A stretch of DNA of 64,000 nt from Algibacter sp045066735 (lineage in GTDB: Bacteria > Bacteroidota > Bacteroidia > Flavobacteriales > Flavobacteriaceae): the NCBI RefSeq assembly GCF_045066735.1, contig NZ_JBISHH010000023.1:186001-250000 (forward strand), read 5' to 3'. Under the pieces are notes generated by a model. The model did not search any database. It had not been told where the DNA came from and was given only the letters and a program-made list of their open reading frames with translations. Numbering within the stretch: position 1 is the stretch's first letter; every line of letters begins with the position of its first letter. Positions 35,422 to 43,851 of this stretch are shown here, piece by piece. Both the position numbers and the translations under genes were made by a program.

Positions 35422-35429
35422 CAAAGTTA
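35422..35429 (-). promoter_or_regulatory. -7 promoter box of the bacilliredoxin gene
   Basis: TAACTTTG on the minus strand, with TTG at 35455-35453 (23-nt spacer), 40 nt before the ATG. Confidence 0.55.
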
Positions 35430-35456
35430 GTCAAAAATCATGCGATTTAAGACAAC

Positions 35457-35495
35457 TGTCAGGTTTAAGTCGTTCATAACCACCAAAACCTGACA
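35457..35495. repeat. Inverted repeat in the divergent intergenic region
   Basis: TGTCAGGTTT (35457-35466) and AAACCTGACA (35486-35495) are perfect 10-bp arms around a 19-nt loop, just upstream of the second intergenic repeat and overlapping no gene. Confidence 0.6.
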
Positions 35496-35510
35496 AATTT
35501 ACGTATAATT

Positions 35511-35669
35511 CTTTGGGCGTTTCCCTACGGGTCAGGCTTTCCGCTATATCTTTTTTGTTCATATTCAAATATCGTACTTCATATTAAACTTTAGCATATA
35601 TCCAAAGTTCGAGCTAAAATTTAACCAAAGGCCAATCACAAAAAAGGATGCCGCTACTATCCTTAACGC
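35511..35669 (+). repeat. Dispersed intergenic repeat, copy 2
   Basis: It lies within the 405-bp divergent gap 35383-35787, which contains no gene. The blocks CTTTGGGCGTT, GGGTCAGGCTTTCCGC, TTTTTTGT, ACAAAAAAGG and CCTTAACGC are in the same order and orientation as at 20717-20823. A longer central spacer makes this copy about 50 bp larger. Confidence 0.75.
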
Positions 35670-35757
35670 GGTCATCAGCCAAAATAAAGCATACGTTAAA
35701 AGCATCACAAATTAGCCAATGTTGTAACAAAACCCATAAAAATTCAACTAACAATAG

Positions 35758-35765
35758 TATCTTTG
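35758..35765 (+). promoter_or_regulatory. -7 promoter box of the TerB-DnaJ gene
   Basis: TATCTTTG is a perfect TAnnTTTG, 22 nt before the ATG at 35788. Confidence 0.55.
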
Positions 35766-35787
35766 AAACATAAAAAACAAACAGTAC

Positions 35788-36567
35788 ATGAGTTTTACAA
35801 AATGGATAGGCGCCTCTTTAGGCTGGTCGTTTGGCGGACCAATAGGTGCCATAATAGGCTTAGCACTAGGTAGTGTTATTGATGCCATGTCCGACGGAAA
35901 AGGAAACCCCTTTTTAAACCAAGGACAACCTCAACAAGGTCAACGAACCACATATAATACACGCACAGCACCACGCCCGCAAACACAATCTGGAGATTTT
36001 GAAGTGAGCTTACTTATTTTAGCTTCCATAGTAATAAAAGCCGATGGTAAACAAGACCAACGCGAGCTAGATTACGTACGTCAACAATTTGTAAATATGT
36101 ATGGCAAAGAACGTGCAAATAGTGCTTTTACGCTTTTTAAAAACATAAACAAACAAAACAATATTTCTACACGTCAAGTATGTTTACAAATTAAACAAAT
36201 GATGGATCATCCATCACGTTTACAACTTATGCACTTTCTATTTGGTATAGCCAAAGCCGATGGTTTAGTAACCGAAGACGAGATAAAACAAATTTATACC
36301 ATAGCCGGCTATTTAGGCATAAGCTCTCGAGATTACGAAAGCATCAAAGCCATGTTTTACGACAGTAGCGACAATGCTTACAAGGTTTTAGAAATCACTA
36401 AAAGTGCTAGCGTAGACGAAATTAAAAAAGCCTACCGTACTATGGCTAAAAAATACCATCCAGATAAAGTTATTCATCTAGGAAAAGAACACCAAAAAGG
36501 TGCCGAAGAAAAATTTAGGCAAGTGCAAGCTGCTTATGAGCAGATACAGAAGGAGCGTAGATTTTAA
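35788..36567 (+). CDS. TerB-like and DnaJ domain protein (DjlA-like)
   Basis: A 259-residue protein with three parts. A glycine-rich hydrophobic N-terminus (residues 8-31, SLGWSFGGPIGAIIGLAL) is probably membrane-inserting. A TerB-like helical domain (~70-185) carries paired acidic motifs KADGKQDQREL and KADGLVTEDEI that may bind metal. A C-terminal J-domain (~195-259) has the essential HPD in KKYHPDKV. The order matches DjlA-type co-chaperones, which stimulate DnaK at the membrane. It has its own promoter; a DUF1569 gene follows 111 bp later. Confidence 0.9.
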   Translation: MSFTKWIGASLGWSFGGPIGAIIGLALGSVIDAMSDGKGNPFLNQGQPQQGQRTTYNTRTAPRPQTQSGDFEVSLLILASIVIKADGKQDQRELDYVRQQFVNMYGKERANSAFTLFKNINKQNNISTRQVCLQIKQMMDHPSRLQLMHFLFGIAKADGLVTEDEIKQIYTIAGYLGISSRDYESIKAMFYDSSDNAYKVLEITKSASVDEIKKAYRTMAKKYHPDKVIHLGKEHQKGAEEKFRQVQAAYEQIQKERRF

Positions 36568-36678
36568 TGATAGATTAAGTTCTTCTTAAAAAAAATACTT
36601 TTCAACCCAAAAACAATTGGTTATAAGAACTTTAAGTAATAAATTTAGTGCGTGATACTATCTTAATACTTCTTTTTT

Positions 36679-37131
36679 ATGAAAAACATGTTCAATTCTA
36701 AAGACACACAAGCTGTAGTTGAAAGAATTAAAACCTTGGACAACGAAGCACAACCGCTTTGGGGCAAAATGAGTGTAGACCAAATGTTAGCGCATTGCAA
36801 CGTAACTTACGAAATGGTCTACGATAAAAAGCACCCAAAACCAAATGCTTTTAAACGTTGGATGCTAAAAACCATTGTAAAACCTATAGTTGTAGGCGAC
36901 AAACCTTATAAAAAAAATAGCCGTACAGCTCCAGAATTCGTAATTACCGATAAGAAGAACTTCGATAAAGAAAAAAGTAGACTTGTAGATTTTATTAATA
37001 GAACTCAACAATTAGGTGCAAACCACTTTGAGAACAAAGCATCACATTCCTTCGGTAACCTAACCAATAAAGAATGGAACACCATGTTTTACAAACATCT
37101 AGATCACCATCTCAATCAATTTGGAGTTTAA
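36679..37131 (+). CDS. DUF1569 domain-containing protein
   Basis: A 150-residue cytoplasmic protein resembling the DinB-like four-helix DUF1569 family. It has LWGKMSVDQMLAHCNVTYEM, with a likely metal-ligand His (MLAHC), and a C-terminal HLDHHLNQFGV with the second His cluster. Family members belong to the DinB/YfiT-like superfamily and are thought to bind a metal; their reaction is generally unknown. Confidence 0.85.
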   Translation: MKNMFNSKDTQAVVERIKTLDNEAQPLWGKMSVDQMLAHCNVTYEMVYDKKHPKPNAFKRWMLKTIVKPIVVGDKPYKKNSRTAPEFVITDKKNFDKEKSRLVDFINRTQQLGANHFENKASHSFGNLTNKEWNTMFYKHLDHHLNQFGV

Positions 37132-37140
37132 AACACATAA

Positions 37141-37171
37141 AAAAAGCCAACTATAAAATAGTTGGCTTTTT
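37141..37171 (+). terminator. Bidirectional terminator between convergent genes
   Basis: A 14-bp perfect stem (AAAAAGCCAACTAT with ATAGTTGGCTTTTT) with a 3-nt loop and T runs on both strands. Confidence 0.85.
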
Positions 37172-37194
37172 AATTTTAATGATATCAATAAGTA

Positions 37195-37428
37195 TTATTT
37201 ATTGATATAAGTTTTAGTTTCAGTTCCTTTCCCAAAAACCATAACTAGTTTGTCTTGTGTATCTGTGTAAACAGCCTCTAATTTCCAGCCTTCACTTTCA
37301 GAAGCTTCAATTAAGCACTTACGCACATCTGGATTAAAAAGGTTTAAATTTGGATTTACTGTATCTGCATTAATATTTACAGAAAATAAAAGCATTGCTG
37401 CTACACTTAATAATTGTAACTTTTTCAT
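37195..37428 (-). CDS. Small secreted protein, function unknown
   Basis: A 77-residue product with a signal peptide (MKKLQLLSVAAMLLFSVNINA). A ~55-residue mature part contains one Cys (RKCLIEASE), a GWKLEAVYTDTQDKLVMVF beta hairpin and a KTYINK end. No family is recognised. It stands alone between a terminator and a 178-bp AT-rich spacer (37429-37606) in which I see nothing further. A weak -7-like TAGTTTCG lies upstream. Confidence 0.65.
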   Translation of the reverse strand: MKKLQLLSVAAMLLFSVNINADTVNPNLNLFNPDVRKCLIEASESEGWKLEAVYTDTQDKLVMVFGKGTETKTYINK

Positions 37429-37606
37429 TGAGAGAATTTTTGTTGGTTATACTTTAAATTAACACTACGAAACTACAACGCATCCTTGAATTAAAACAAA
37501 ATATTAGTTGACTGTAGTTTATTAACGTCAAACTAAATTACCAACCTAAAAACCAAAACGTAGCAACGATTTTTACAACAAAAAACATTATAAACTAGAC
37601 CGTTTT

Positions 37607-38620
37607 CTATTCAAAAACAATTGTAGACTTATCCTTATCTACTTTTAAATCTATAGTTCTACCTAAAATTAAAGCACGATTATCTTTTTCGTGTCCCGCA
37701 GGCACATTAAAAGCTACTGGAAAATTATAATCGGCCAATGCATCTAAAAATAACTGTTCAATAGATGTACCCCAATCTGTTGTGTTTTTTCTCACTTTAC
37801 TAATTCCTCCAATAATAACACCTTCACAATTATCAAAATAGCCAGCACGTTTTAAACTTTGCAACATACGGTCTATATGGTATTTATACTCGCCTACTTC
37901 TTCTATAAAAAGAATTTTTCCATCTGTATCGATACTTGTTTTAGAACCTAGCATAGTGTGCAATAATGTTAAATTACCACCAACTAAAGGAGCTTTTGCT
38001 GTTCCTGGTCTGTTATATTTAGAGCCTTCAAGCGTATAACTCATTTGTTCTCCAAAAAGGGCCGCTTTAAATGTGGCAATAGGCTTTTCTATAGTGCTTA
38101 TATCATCTGGCAAACTTAAACACATAATACCATGTATACTTTCTATACCTTCATTATTAAATTGATTATGTAACCCCGTAATATCGCTATAACCTACAAG
38201 CCATTTTGGATGGTTTTTAAATTTAGTATAGTCTAGTTTATCCAAAATTCTAACAGTGCCATAACCCCCACGAGCACACCAAATGGCACTAACGGTTGGA
38301 TTATCTAGAGCATTTTGAAAGTCTTCACAACGCTCATCATCGGTTCCCGCAAAATGATTGTATTTACTAAAAACATGCTTACCTACAATAGCATGCAAAC
38401 CCCAACTTTTAAGTAATGCTTTAGCTTGTTCAATTTCTTTAACGCCGTTTTTTATAACACCCGATGGTGCTACAATAGCAACCGTATCGCCTGCTTTTAA
38501 ATATGGAGGTTGTATCAATTTAGTGGAGTGTTTTAATGGTGATTCTTGCGCCAATAGTGTTGTTTTTCCGAAGAAAAAAAGAGTGCAAAATAAAATGGTA
38601 ACATAAGTAATTCGTGTCAT
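37607..38620 (-). CDS. LD-carboxypeptidase (peptidase S66)
   Basis: Serine peptidase that removes the terminal D-Ala from murein tetrapeptides during cell-wall recycling. The ATG at 38620 gives MTRITYVTILFCTLFFFGKTTLLAQ in two parts, a signal peptide that would export it. The S66 motifs are APSGVIK near the start of the domain, WCARGGYGTVRIL, the nucleophile Ser in VGYSDITGL, GGNLTLL, the catalytic Glu in LFIEEVGEYKYHIDRML and the His in VPAGHEKDN. An export signal on an LD-carboxypeptidase is common in flavobacteria, although the E. coli enzyme is cytoplasmic. An in-frame ATG at 38635 only adds five residues. Confidence 0.92.
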   Translation of the reverse strand: MTRITYVTILFCTLFFFGKTTLLAQESPLKHSTKLIQPPYLKAGDTVAIVAPSGVIKNGVKEIEQAKALLKSWGLHAIVGKHVFSKYNHFAGTDDERCEDFQNALDNPTVSAIWCARGGYGTVRILDKLDYTKFKNHPKWLVGYSDITGLHNQFNNEGIESIHGIMCLSLPDDISTIEKPIATFKAALFGEQMSYTLEGSKYNRPGTAKAPLVGGNLTLLHTMLGSKTSIDTDGKILFIEEVGEYKYHIDRMLQSLKRAGYFDNCEGVIIGGISKVRKNTTDWGTSIEQLFLDALADYNFPVAFNVPAGHEKDNRALILGRTIDLKVDKDKSTIVFE

Positions 38621-38784
38621 AATGTAAATGTACATTTTTTTTCTAAATAGGGCTTAAATTGATTACTTTTACGGCTTGAAAAACACTTGTGTTTCTGAGT
38701 AAAACCAATATATATTTCATTTTAAACAATTGATATTATAATACATAACAATCAAAAACACACTCATAATATAATTTTAAATTG

Positions 38785-40851
38785 ATGAACACACCAAAAC
38801 GATATACCATTACAACTGCTTTACCATACACCAACGGCCCAATACATATAGGCCATTTAGCTGGTGTTTACGTGCCTGCAGACATTTATGTACGCTATTT
38901 ACGCTTAACAGGAAACGATGTTGTATTTATTGGCGGAAGTGATGAACACGGTGTGCCAATTACTATAAAAGCTAAAAATGAAGGTGTAACACCTCAAGAT
39001 ATTGTAGATAAATATCATGCTATTATTAAAAAATCGTTTGTAGATTTTGGAATTACTTACGATAATTACTCTCGAACTTCTGCACCTATTCATCATGAAA
39101 CAGCTTCTGAGTTTTTCAAAACTTTAGATGCCAAAGGTGAATTTATTGAAGAAACATCGGAACAATTGTATGATGCTCAAGCTAATCAATTTTTAGCAGA
39201 TAGATTCGTGATTGGAACTTGCCCAAAATGTGGCAATGAAGAAAGTTACGGTGATCAATGTGAAAACTGTGGAACAAGCCATAATGCTACCGATTTAATT
39301 AATCCTAAATCGGCTATAACAGGCAATGTACCAACCTTAAAACAAACAAAGCATTGGTATTTACCACTAGATAAACATGAAGCTTTTTTAAGAGAATGGA
39401 TTCTTGAAGGTCATAAAAAAGACTGGAAACCTAATGTTTACGGACAATGTAAATCTTGGATAGACGATGGTTTACGCCCAAGAGCCGTAACCCGTGATTT
39501 AGACTGGGGAATCCCTGTACCTGCCGAAGGTGGTGAGGGTAAAGTGCTTTACGTTTGGTTCGATGCACCAATTGGTTATATTTCATCTACCAAAGAATGG
39601 GCTGCTCGCGAAGGAAAAGATTGGGAACCATACTGGAAAGATAAAGATACTAAACTAGTACATTTTATAGGTAAAGATAATATTGTATTTCATTGTATTA
39701 TTTTCCCTGCGATGTTAAAAGCGGAAGGCTCTTATATTTTACCTGATAATGTGCCAGCAAACGAGTTTTTAAATTTAGAAGGCAACAAATTATCTACCTC
39801 TAAAAACTGGGCCGTTTGGTTACCAGAATATTTAGAAGATTTCCCAGGTCAACAAGATGTTTTACGTTACGTATTAACAGCAAACGCACCAGAAACTAAG
39901 GATAACGATTTTACTTGGAAAGATTTTCAGGCAAGAAACAACAATGAATTAGTTGCTATCTTCGGAAACTTTATTAACCGAGTAGTTGTTTTAACTAATA
40001 AATATTATGAAGGTATTGTGCCTAGTCCCTCAGAACTTGAGCAAGTAGATGAAGAAACTTTAGCTACCATAAAAGCTTACCCAGATGTTATTGCTAGCTC
40101 TATAGAGCGTTACCGTTTTAGAGAAGCAAGCCAAGAAATGATGAATTTAGCGCGTTTAGGGAATAAATATCTAGCCGATGCAGAACCATGGAAAGTGATT
40201 AAAGTAGATGCTGAACGCACAAAAACCATTATGTACGTTGCGTTGCAAATTGCTTCAGCATTAGCCACTTTAAGTGAGCCTTTTTTACCGTTCACTTCAA
40301 CTAAATTAAAAAACATATTAAATCATTCTAATCTAGATAGAGAAACGACTTGGAAAGAAGTTGCTACAAAAAGCGTACTCTTACCTGCAGGACATAAAAT
40401 TGGTGAAGCTGAATTATTATTTTCTAAAGTAGAAGATGAAACAATTCAAAAACAACTTGATAAACTAGAAGCGAGTAAAAAAGCTAACGAAGCAGCAAAT
40501 AAAGTAGTAGAACCACAAAAGGACACTATAAACTTTGATGATTTCACTAAACTTGATATGCGTGTTGGTACCATTATAGAAGCTGAAAAAATGCCAAAAG
40601 CTAAAAAACTTTTAGTTTTAAAAGTAGATACAGGTATTGATGTTAGAACTATTGTTTCTGGTATTGCAGAAAGCTTTACGCCAGAAGAGGTTGTAGGCAA
40701 ACGTGTTACTGTTTTGGTAAACCTAGCACCAAGAGCCTTACGCGGTGTAGAAAGTGAAGGCATGATTTTAATGACGGAGAGTGAAGACGGAAAACTTGTA
40801 TTTGTAAATCCCGATACAGATAATGTTGCTAATGGATTAGCGATAAGCTAA
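38785..40851 (+). CDS. metG: Methionine-tRNA ligase
   Basis: Class I aminoacyl-tRNA synthetase of 688 residues charging tRNA-Met. The HIGH motif is HIGH in NGPIHIGHLAG (~15-25). The Zn knuckle is CPKCGNEESYGDQCENCGT (~145-163). The KMSKS motif appears as KLSTSKNW (~335). A Met anticodon-binding helix bundle follows. The C-terminus carries a tRNA-binding EMAP/Trbp111-type domain (~580-688: FDDFTKLDMRVGTIIEAE), which promotes dimerisation. I chose the ATG at 38785; a TTG precedes it directly. The gap 38621-38784 has no gene. Confidence 0.97.
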   Translation: MNTPKRYTITTALPYTNGPIHIGHLAGVYVPADIYVRYLRLTGNDVVFIGGSDEHGVPITIKAKNEGVTPQDIVDKYHAIIKKSFVDFGITYDNYSRTSAPIHHETASEFFKTLDAKGEFIEETSEQLYDAQANQFLADRFVIGTCPKCGNEESYGDQCENCGTSHNATDLINPKSAITGNVPTLKQTKHWYLPLDKHEAFLREWILEGHKKDWKPNVYGQCKSWIDDGLRPRAVTRDLDWGIPVPAEGGEGKVLYVWFDAPIGYISSTKEWAAREGKDWEPYWKDKDTKLVHFIGKDNIVFHCIIFPAMLKAEGSYILPDNVPANEFLNLEGNKLSTSKNWAVWLPEYLEDFPGQQDVLRYVLTANAPETKDNDFTWKDFQARNNNELVAIFGNFINRVVVLTNKYYEGIVPSPSELEQVDEETLATIKAYPDVIASSIERYRFREASQEMMNLARLGNKYLADAEPWKVIKVDAERTKTIMYVALQIASALATLSEPFLPFTSTKLKNILNHSNLDRETTWKEVATKSVLLPAGHKIGEAELLFSKVEDETIQKQLDKLEASKKANEAANKVVEPQKDTINFDDFTKLDMRVGTIIEAEKMPKAKKLLVLKVDTGIDVRTIVSGIAESFTPEEVVGKRVTVLVNLAPRALRGVESEGMILMTESEDGKLVFVNPDTDNVANGLAIS

Positions 40852-40868
40852 TAAGTTTTATAAAAAAA

Positions 40869-42317
40869 ATGAAAAAACGTTTACTATTTATTGTCCTATT
40901 TTATTCTTTTTTTGGTTTTTCTCAAAACCCAGTTTTGAATTTACCAGTAAATTATAAATCAGAATTTTATAGAGACAAAGAGTCTCTTGCTTTAATAAAT
41001 GAAAGTAAAAGTGAGTTAGTTCTTTTTATAGAAGATCATAAAAAGACTAAATTGGTTTTACTTAATAGTGACCTTGAGGTTAAATCTGAATTTCAAATAG
41101 AGACGTTACCAAAATCATTTAAAAACTATCTTGGTTATAAAGTAAATAAAGACAATAGTTACTCAGTTTTTTTTACGAATCTTAAAAACAAGAAATTTGG
41201 AAGGTTAGACATTAATTTTGAAACAAAAGAATCAAGCGTACACAAATTAGATTTTACATTTAATTTCGAAGGCTATGTTGAAACTCTAATGTTTAATAAT
41301 GAATTTTATTTAATTTCTGTAACAAAGCGAAGTAACGATGTTCACTTTTATATTTATAATAACAACGGAAATTTTGATAAAAAAACAGTATCATTCGATT
41401 TTTTAGAGAGAAAAGTAAATTCATCTAACAAAAAGGCTTCTAACATTTTGTTTGGTTCTAAACTAGCTAAAATTGATGTTAGCTTACCAAATGCAATAGA
41501 GTTAACAGCAAATGAAAATAAAATTTATTTAAATAATGACGAATTTATCTTCACTTTTGATAATGATAAAAACAGTACGATTGTTGCAAAACTTGATCCA
41601 ACCAATTTTAATATAAAACATGATGTTTTTAAACATTCGGTTGTGACGCTACATCAATTTTCAAAACATAACTCCTATCTTTTTGATAACAAACTATATC
41701 AAATTAGTGGTTCAGCTGAGGAATTAAAATTTACAATTAAAGATTTTAGAACTAAAGAGTTAATTAAAAATATCGTTTTAAATAAATCAGATTCAATAAC
41801 ATTCAAAAACACACCTATTATTCTAGAGGGAGTCGGATTTAACGGTGATAAGACTAAAGAAATTGAGAAAACAAATAAGTTTCTAAGAAAAATTTCTAAA
41901 GATAAAATAGGTGTATCAGTTCTAAGACAAAATGAAAATCTCAAGATTCTTTTGGGAGGTGAAATTATAAATTACAGCGGTGGTGCTTCAATGCCTGGAT
42001 TTGGCGGAATTCCGCTTGGTGGTTTTGGACCTTTAAGCGTAAGTTTTAATCCTACATTTTCTGCTTATGGAAATTATGTATCATCAAGGTCTACTTATAT
42101 TGGTTGTCTTTTCGATAAAGATTTTAATCACGTAAAAGGTGAAATAGAAAAAAATAGTTTAGACAAGGTGAAAGATTTTGAAGATTCTTTTGATAATAAA
42201 AGCATTTATACTCCTAAAGCTAAATTAACCAATGTATTTTCATTTAATAACAAATTGTATTTTGGGTACTTAAACACCGAAGACAAAAATTATCATCTAA
42301 TAGAATTTGAAAAGTAA
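40869..42317 (+). CDS. Secreted protein of unknown function
   Basis: A 482-residue exported protein with signal MKKRLLFIVLFYSFFGFSQ. The mature part is Lys/Asn/Phe-rich, with repeated FNNEFYLISV, FDNKLYQISG and FNNKLYFGYL strands suggesting a beta-propeller-like fold. A glycine-rich insert (GGASMPGFGGIPLGGFGPL) occurs near residue 375. No T9SS tail or catalytic motif is seen. It follows metG by 17 bp and is co-directional. The similarity of its strand pattern to the T9SS protein at 631-2859 is only general. Confidence 0.75.
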   Translation: MKKRLLFIVLFYSFFGFSQNPVLNLPVNYKSEFYRDKESLALINESKSELVLFIEDHKKTKLVLLNSDLEVKSEFQIETLPKSFKNYLGYKVNKDNSYSVFFTNLKNKKFGRLDINFETKESSVHKLDFTFNFEGYVETLMFNNEFYLISVTKRSNDVHFYIYNNNGNFDKKTVSFDFLERKVNSSNKKASNILFGSKLAKIDVSLPNAIELTANENKIYLNNDEFIFTFDNDKNSTIVAKLDPTNFNIKHDVFKHSVVTLHQFSKHNSYLFDNKLYQISGSAEELKFTIKDFRTKELIKNIVLNKSDSITFKNTPIILEGVGFNGDKTKEIEKTNKFLRKISKDKIGVSVLRQNENLKILLGGEIINYSGGASMPGFGGIPLGGFGPLSVSFNPTFSAYGNYVSSRSTYIGCLFDKDFNHVKGEIEKNSLDKVKDFEDSFDNKSIYTPKAKLTNVFSFNNKLYFGYLNTEDKNYHLIEFEK

Positions 42318-42381
42318 TGAATAAAAGTATTATTTACTTTTAAGAAGGTCTAATTTACTAACTTTATAAAAAACAAAACCT

Positions 42382-42900
42382 ATGTTATCAAAAGCTATAG
42401 AAAAAGCATTAAACAATCAAATAAAAATAGAAGCAGAATCGTCTCAAATATACTTAGCCATGGCTTGCTGGGCCGAAGTAAAAGGTTTAGAAGGTGTTGC
42501 AAACTTTATGTACGCACAATCTGATGAAGAGCGTGAGCATATGTTAAAACTTGTAAAGTTTGTTAACGAGCGTGGTGGTCATGCAAAAATTTCGGAATTA
42601 TCGGCACCTAACGTAACCTTTACTTCATTTAAAGAAATGTTTGAGAAATTGTTCGAGCACGAAGTATTTGTATCTCAAAGTATAAACGATTTAGTCCATA
42701 TTAGTTTAGAAGAAAGAGATTATGCATCACACAACTTTTTACAGTGGTATGTTGCTGAGCAAATAGAAGAAGAAGCTGTAGCTCGCACCATTTTAGACAA
42801 AATAAATCTTATTGGAGATGATAAAGGTGGATTGTATCTTTTTGATCGCGATATAGAAAACTTAACTGTAACTTCCGCATCTGCAGATGGTTTACAGTAA
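42382..42900 (+). CDS. Ferritin
   Basis: Iron-storage cage protein subunit of 172 residues (non-haem, FtnA-like). Ferroxidase ligands are visible in EAESSQIYLAMACWAE (~17-32), YAQSDEEREHMLK (~45-57) and the EEAVART segment on helix 4. The C-terminal DRDIENLTVTSASADGLQ is typical of Bacteroidota ferritins. A near-consensus -7 box (TAACTTTA) precedes it. A Cys-rich micro-ORF follows. Confidence 0.95.
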   Translation: MLSKAIEKALNNQIKIEAESSQIYLAMACWAEVKGLEGVANFMYAQSDEEREHMLKLVKFVNERGGHAKISELSAPNVTFTSFKEMFEKLFEHEVFVSQSINDLVHISLEERDYASHNFLQWYVAEQIEEEAVARTILDKINLIGDDKGGLYLFDRDIENLTVTSASADGLQ

Positions 42901-42939
42901 TTTTAACATTTAATCTTATTTAGATTTAATAAAAATAGT

Positions 42940-42947
42940 TATTTTTG
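42940..42947 (+). promoter_or_regulatory. -7 promoter box of the Cys-rich micro-ORF
   Basis: TATTTTTG, a perfect TAnnTTTG, lies 40 nt downstream of the ferritin stop and 41 nt upstream of the TTG start at 42989. Confidence 0.5.
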
Positions 42948-42988
42948 CCCAAGATAAATTTGATATCTCTTAAATTTCAGATTCTGTT

Positions 42989-43150
42989 TTGGGCAAAAAA
43001 AAGAAAAAAAAGGCAATTAAAATGTTACGTGAATTAGGAGTAGAACTTCCTGATAAAGTAAAAAGCAGTTGTTGTAAAAAATTTAAAAAAGGCGAAAATA
43101 AGCGTTGTAAAAAATGCCCTTGTTTCGACTTGCTTAAAAAAGTGGCATAA
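42989..43150 (+). CDS. Small Cys/Lys-rich protein
   Basis: A short ORF between ferritin and the lipocalin-like gene. From a TTG at 42989 it encodes 53 residues starting MGKKKKKKAIKMLRELGVEL; from the ATG at 43022 it encodes 42. The C-terminal half has five Cys in SSCCKKFKKGENKRCKKCPCF, a plausible metal-binding cluster. Similar tiny Lys/Cys proteins are familiar from flavobacterial genomes. A perfect -7 box at 42940-42947 and a following hairpin support an independent gene. Proximity to ferritin hints at iron or redox metabolism, but this is inference. Confidence 0.65.
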   Translation: MGKKKKKKAIKMLRELGVELPDKVKSSCCKKFKKGENKRCKKCPCFDLLKKVA

Positions 43151-43176
43151 TCACTCTTAATACCTAAAAATATTCG

Positions 43177-43203
43177 TACCAAAAACCATCCGTGTTTTTG
43201 GTA
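43177..43203 (+). terminator. Hairpin after the Cys-rich micro-ORF
   Basis: A 10-bp perfect stem (TACCAAAAAC with GTTTTTGGTA) with a 7-nt loop. The T tract is weak, so termination is probable but not certain. The rest of 43204-43368 shows nothing recognisable. Confidence 0.45.
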
Positions 43204-43368
43204 TTTACTCAAGTTCAATTCCCGATAACGTTAAAAAAATAACTTATAGTGACTACCTATATCGCATAGGGGTCTTAACTTGCGTACATCAAATTGTTTC
43301 TTTTTTTTAAGAAGCAATAAATAGTGATAATTTTTAAACCCAAATAGAAACCTAATTAATACATGTAA

Positions 43369-43842
43369 ATGAAAAGAATAGCAATTTTATTAGTGTTAGC
43401 ATTAAGTTTAGCTTCATGCGGCACATCAAAAGTAGTGCGAACTTCAAAAAAAGTAATGAAAGGAAATTGGACGCTAAGTACTATTTCTTATAGTGAAAAA
43501 GGCACCTATAATGTATCTCTTTTAGATGATGCTCCAAAAGCATGTTTTGAAGGTAGTGATTGGCAGTTTATTCCTAATAACAATTCGGGGATTTACACCA
43601 TTAATGATACCAATTGTAGTATTGGTGCTCGTAACTTCATTTTTACCATTCAAGAAGTAGACCCTGATACCGATTTGTACGATTTTTTACTAAAACCTAC
43701 AGACGAAAAAGGAAAATCGCCAACCAACTACGGTTACAGAATGCAACTTACTCAACTTACAGAAGCTACAATGCAATGGCAACAAACGCTTAATGTAGAA
43801 GGTAAACCATTTACAATTACAATGAATTTTACAAAACAATAA
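43369..43842 (+). CDS. Lipocalin-like lipoprotein
   Basis: A 157-residue lipoprotein with signal MKRIAILLVLALSLASC followed by GTSKVV. The mature protein begins with GNWTLSTISY, the GxW feature of lipocalin-like barrels. It has C-x23-C-type cysteines (ACFEGSDW, TNCSIGA) and a MQWQQTLNVEGKPFTITMNF end. Related proteins are annotated as lipocalin family in flavobacteria; the ligand is unknown. It is followed 9 bp later by the OmpA-family gene, so the two form an operon. Confidence 0.82.
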   Translation: MKRIAILLVLALSLASCGTSKVVRTSKKVMKGNWTLSTISYSEKGTYNVSLLDDAPKACFEGSDWQFIPNNNSGIYTINDTNCSIGARNFIFTIQEVDPDTDLYDFLLKPTDEKGKSPTNYGYRMQLTQLTEATMQWQQTLNVEGKPFTITMNFTKQ

Positions 43843-43851
43843 AACATACAG

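Noticed and set aside
35054..35479. A 141-codon plus-strand frame over the bacilliredoxin gene
   Set aside because: The opposite strand encodes a complete bacilliredoxin with CGC active site, promoter and terminator; the plus frame has no recognisable features.
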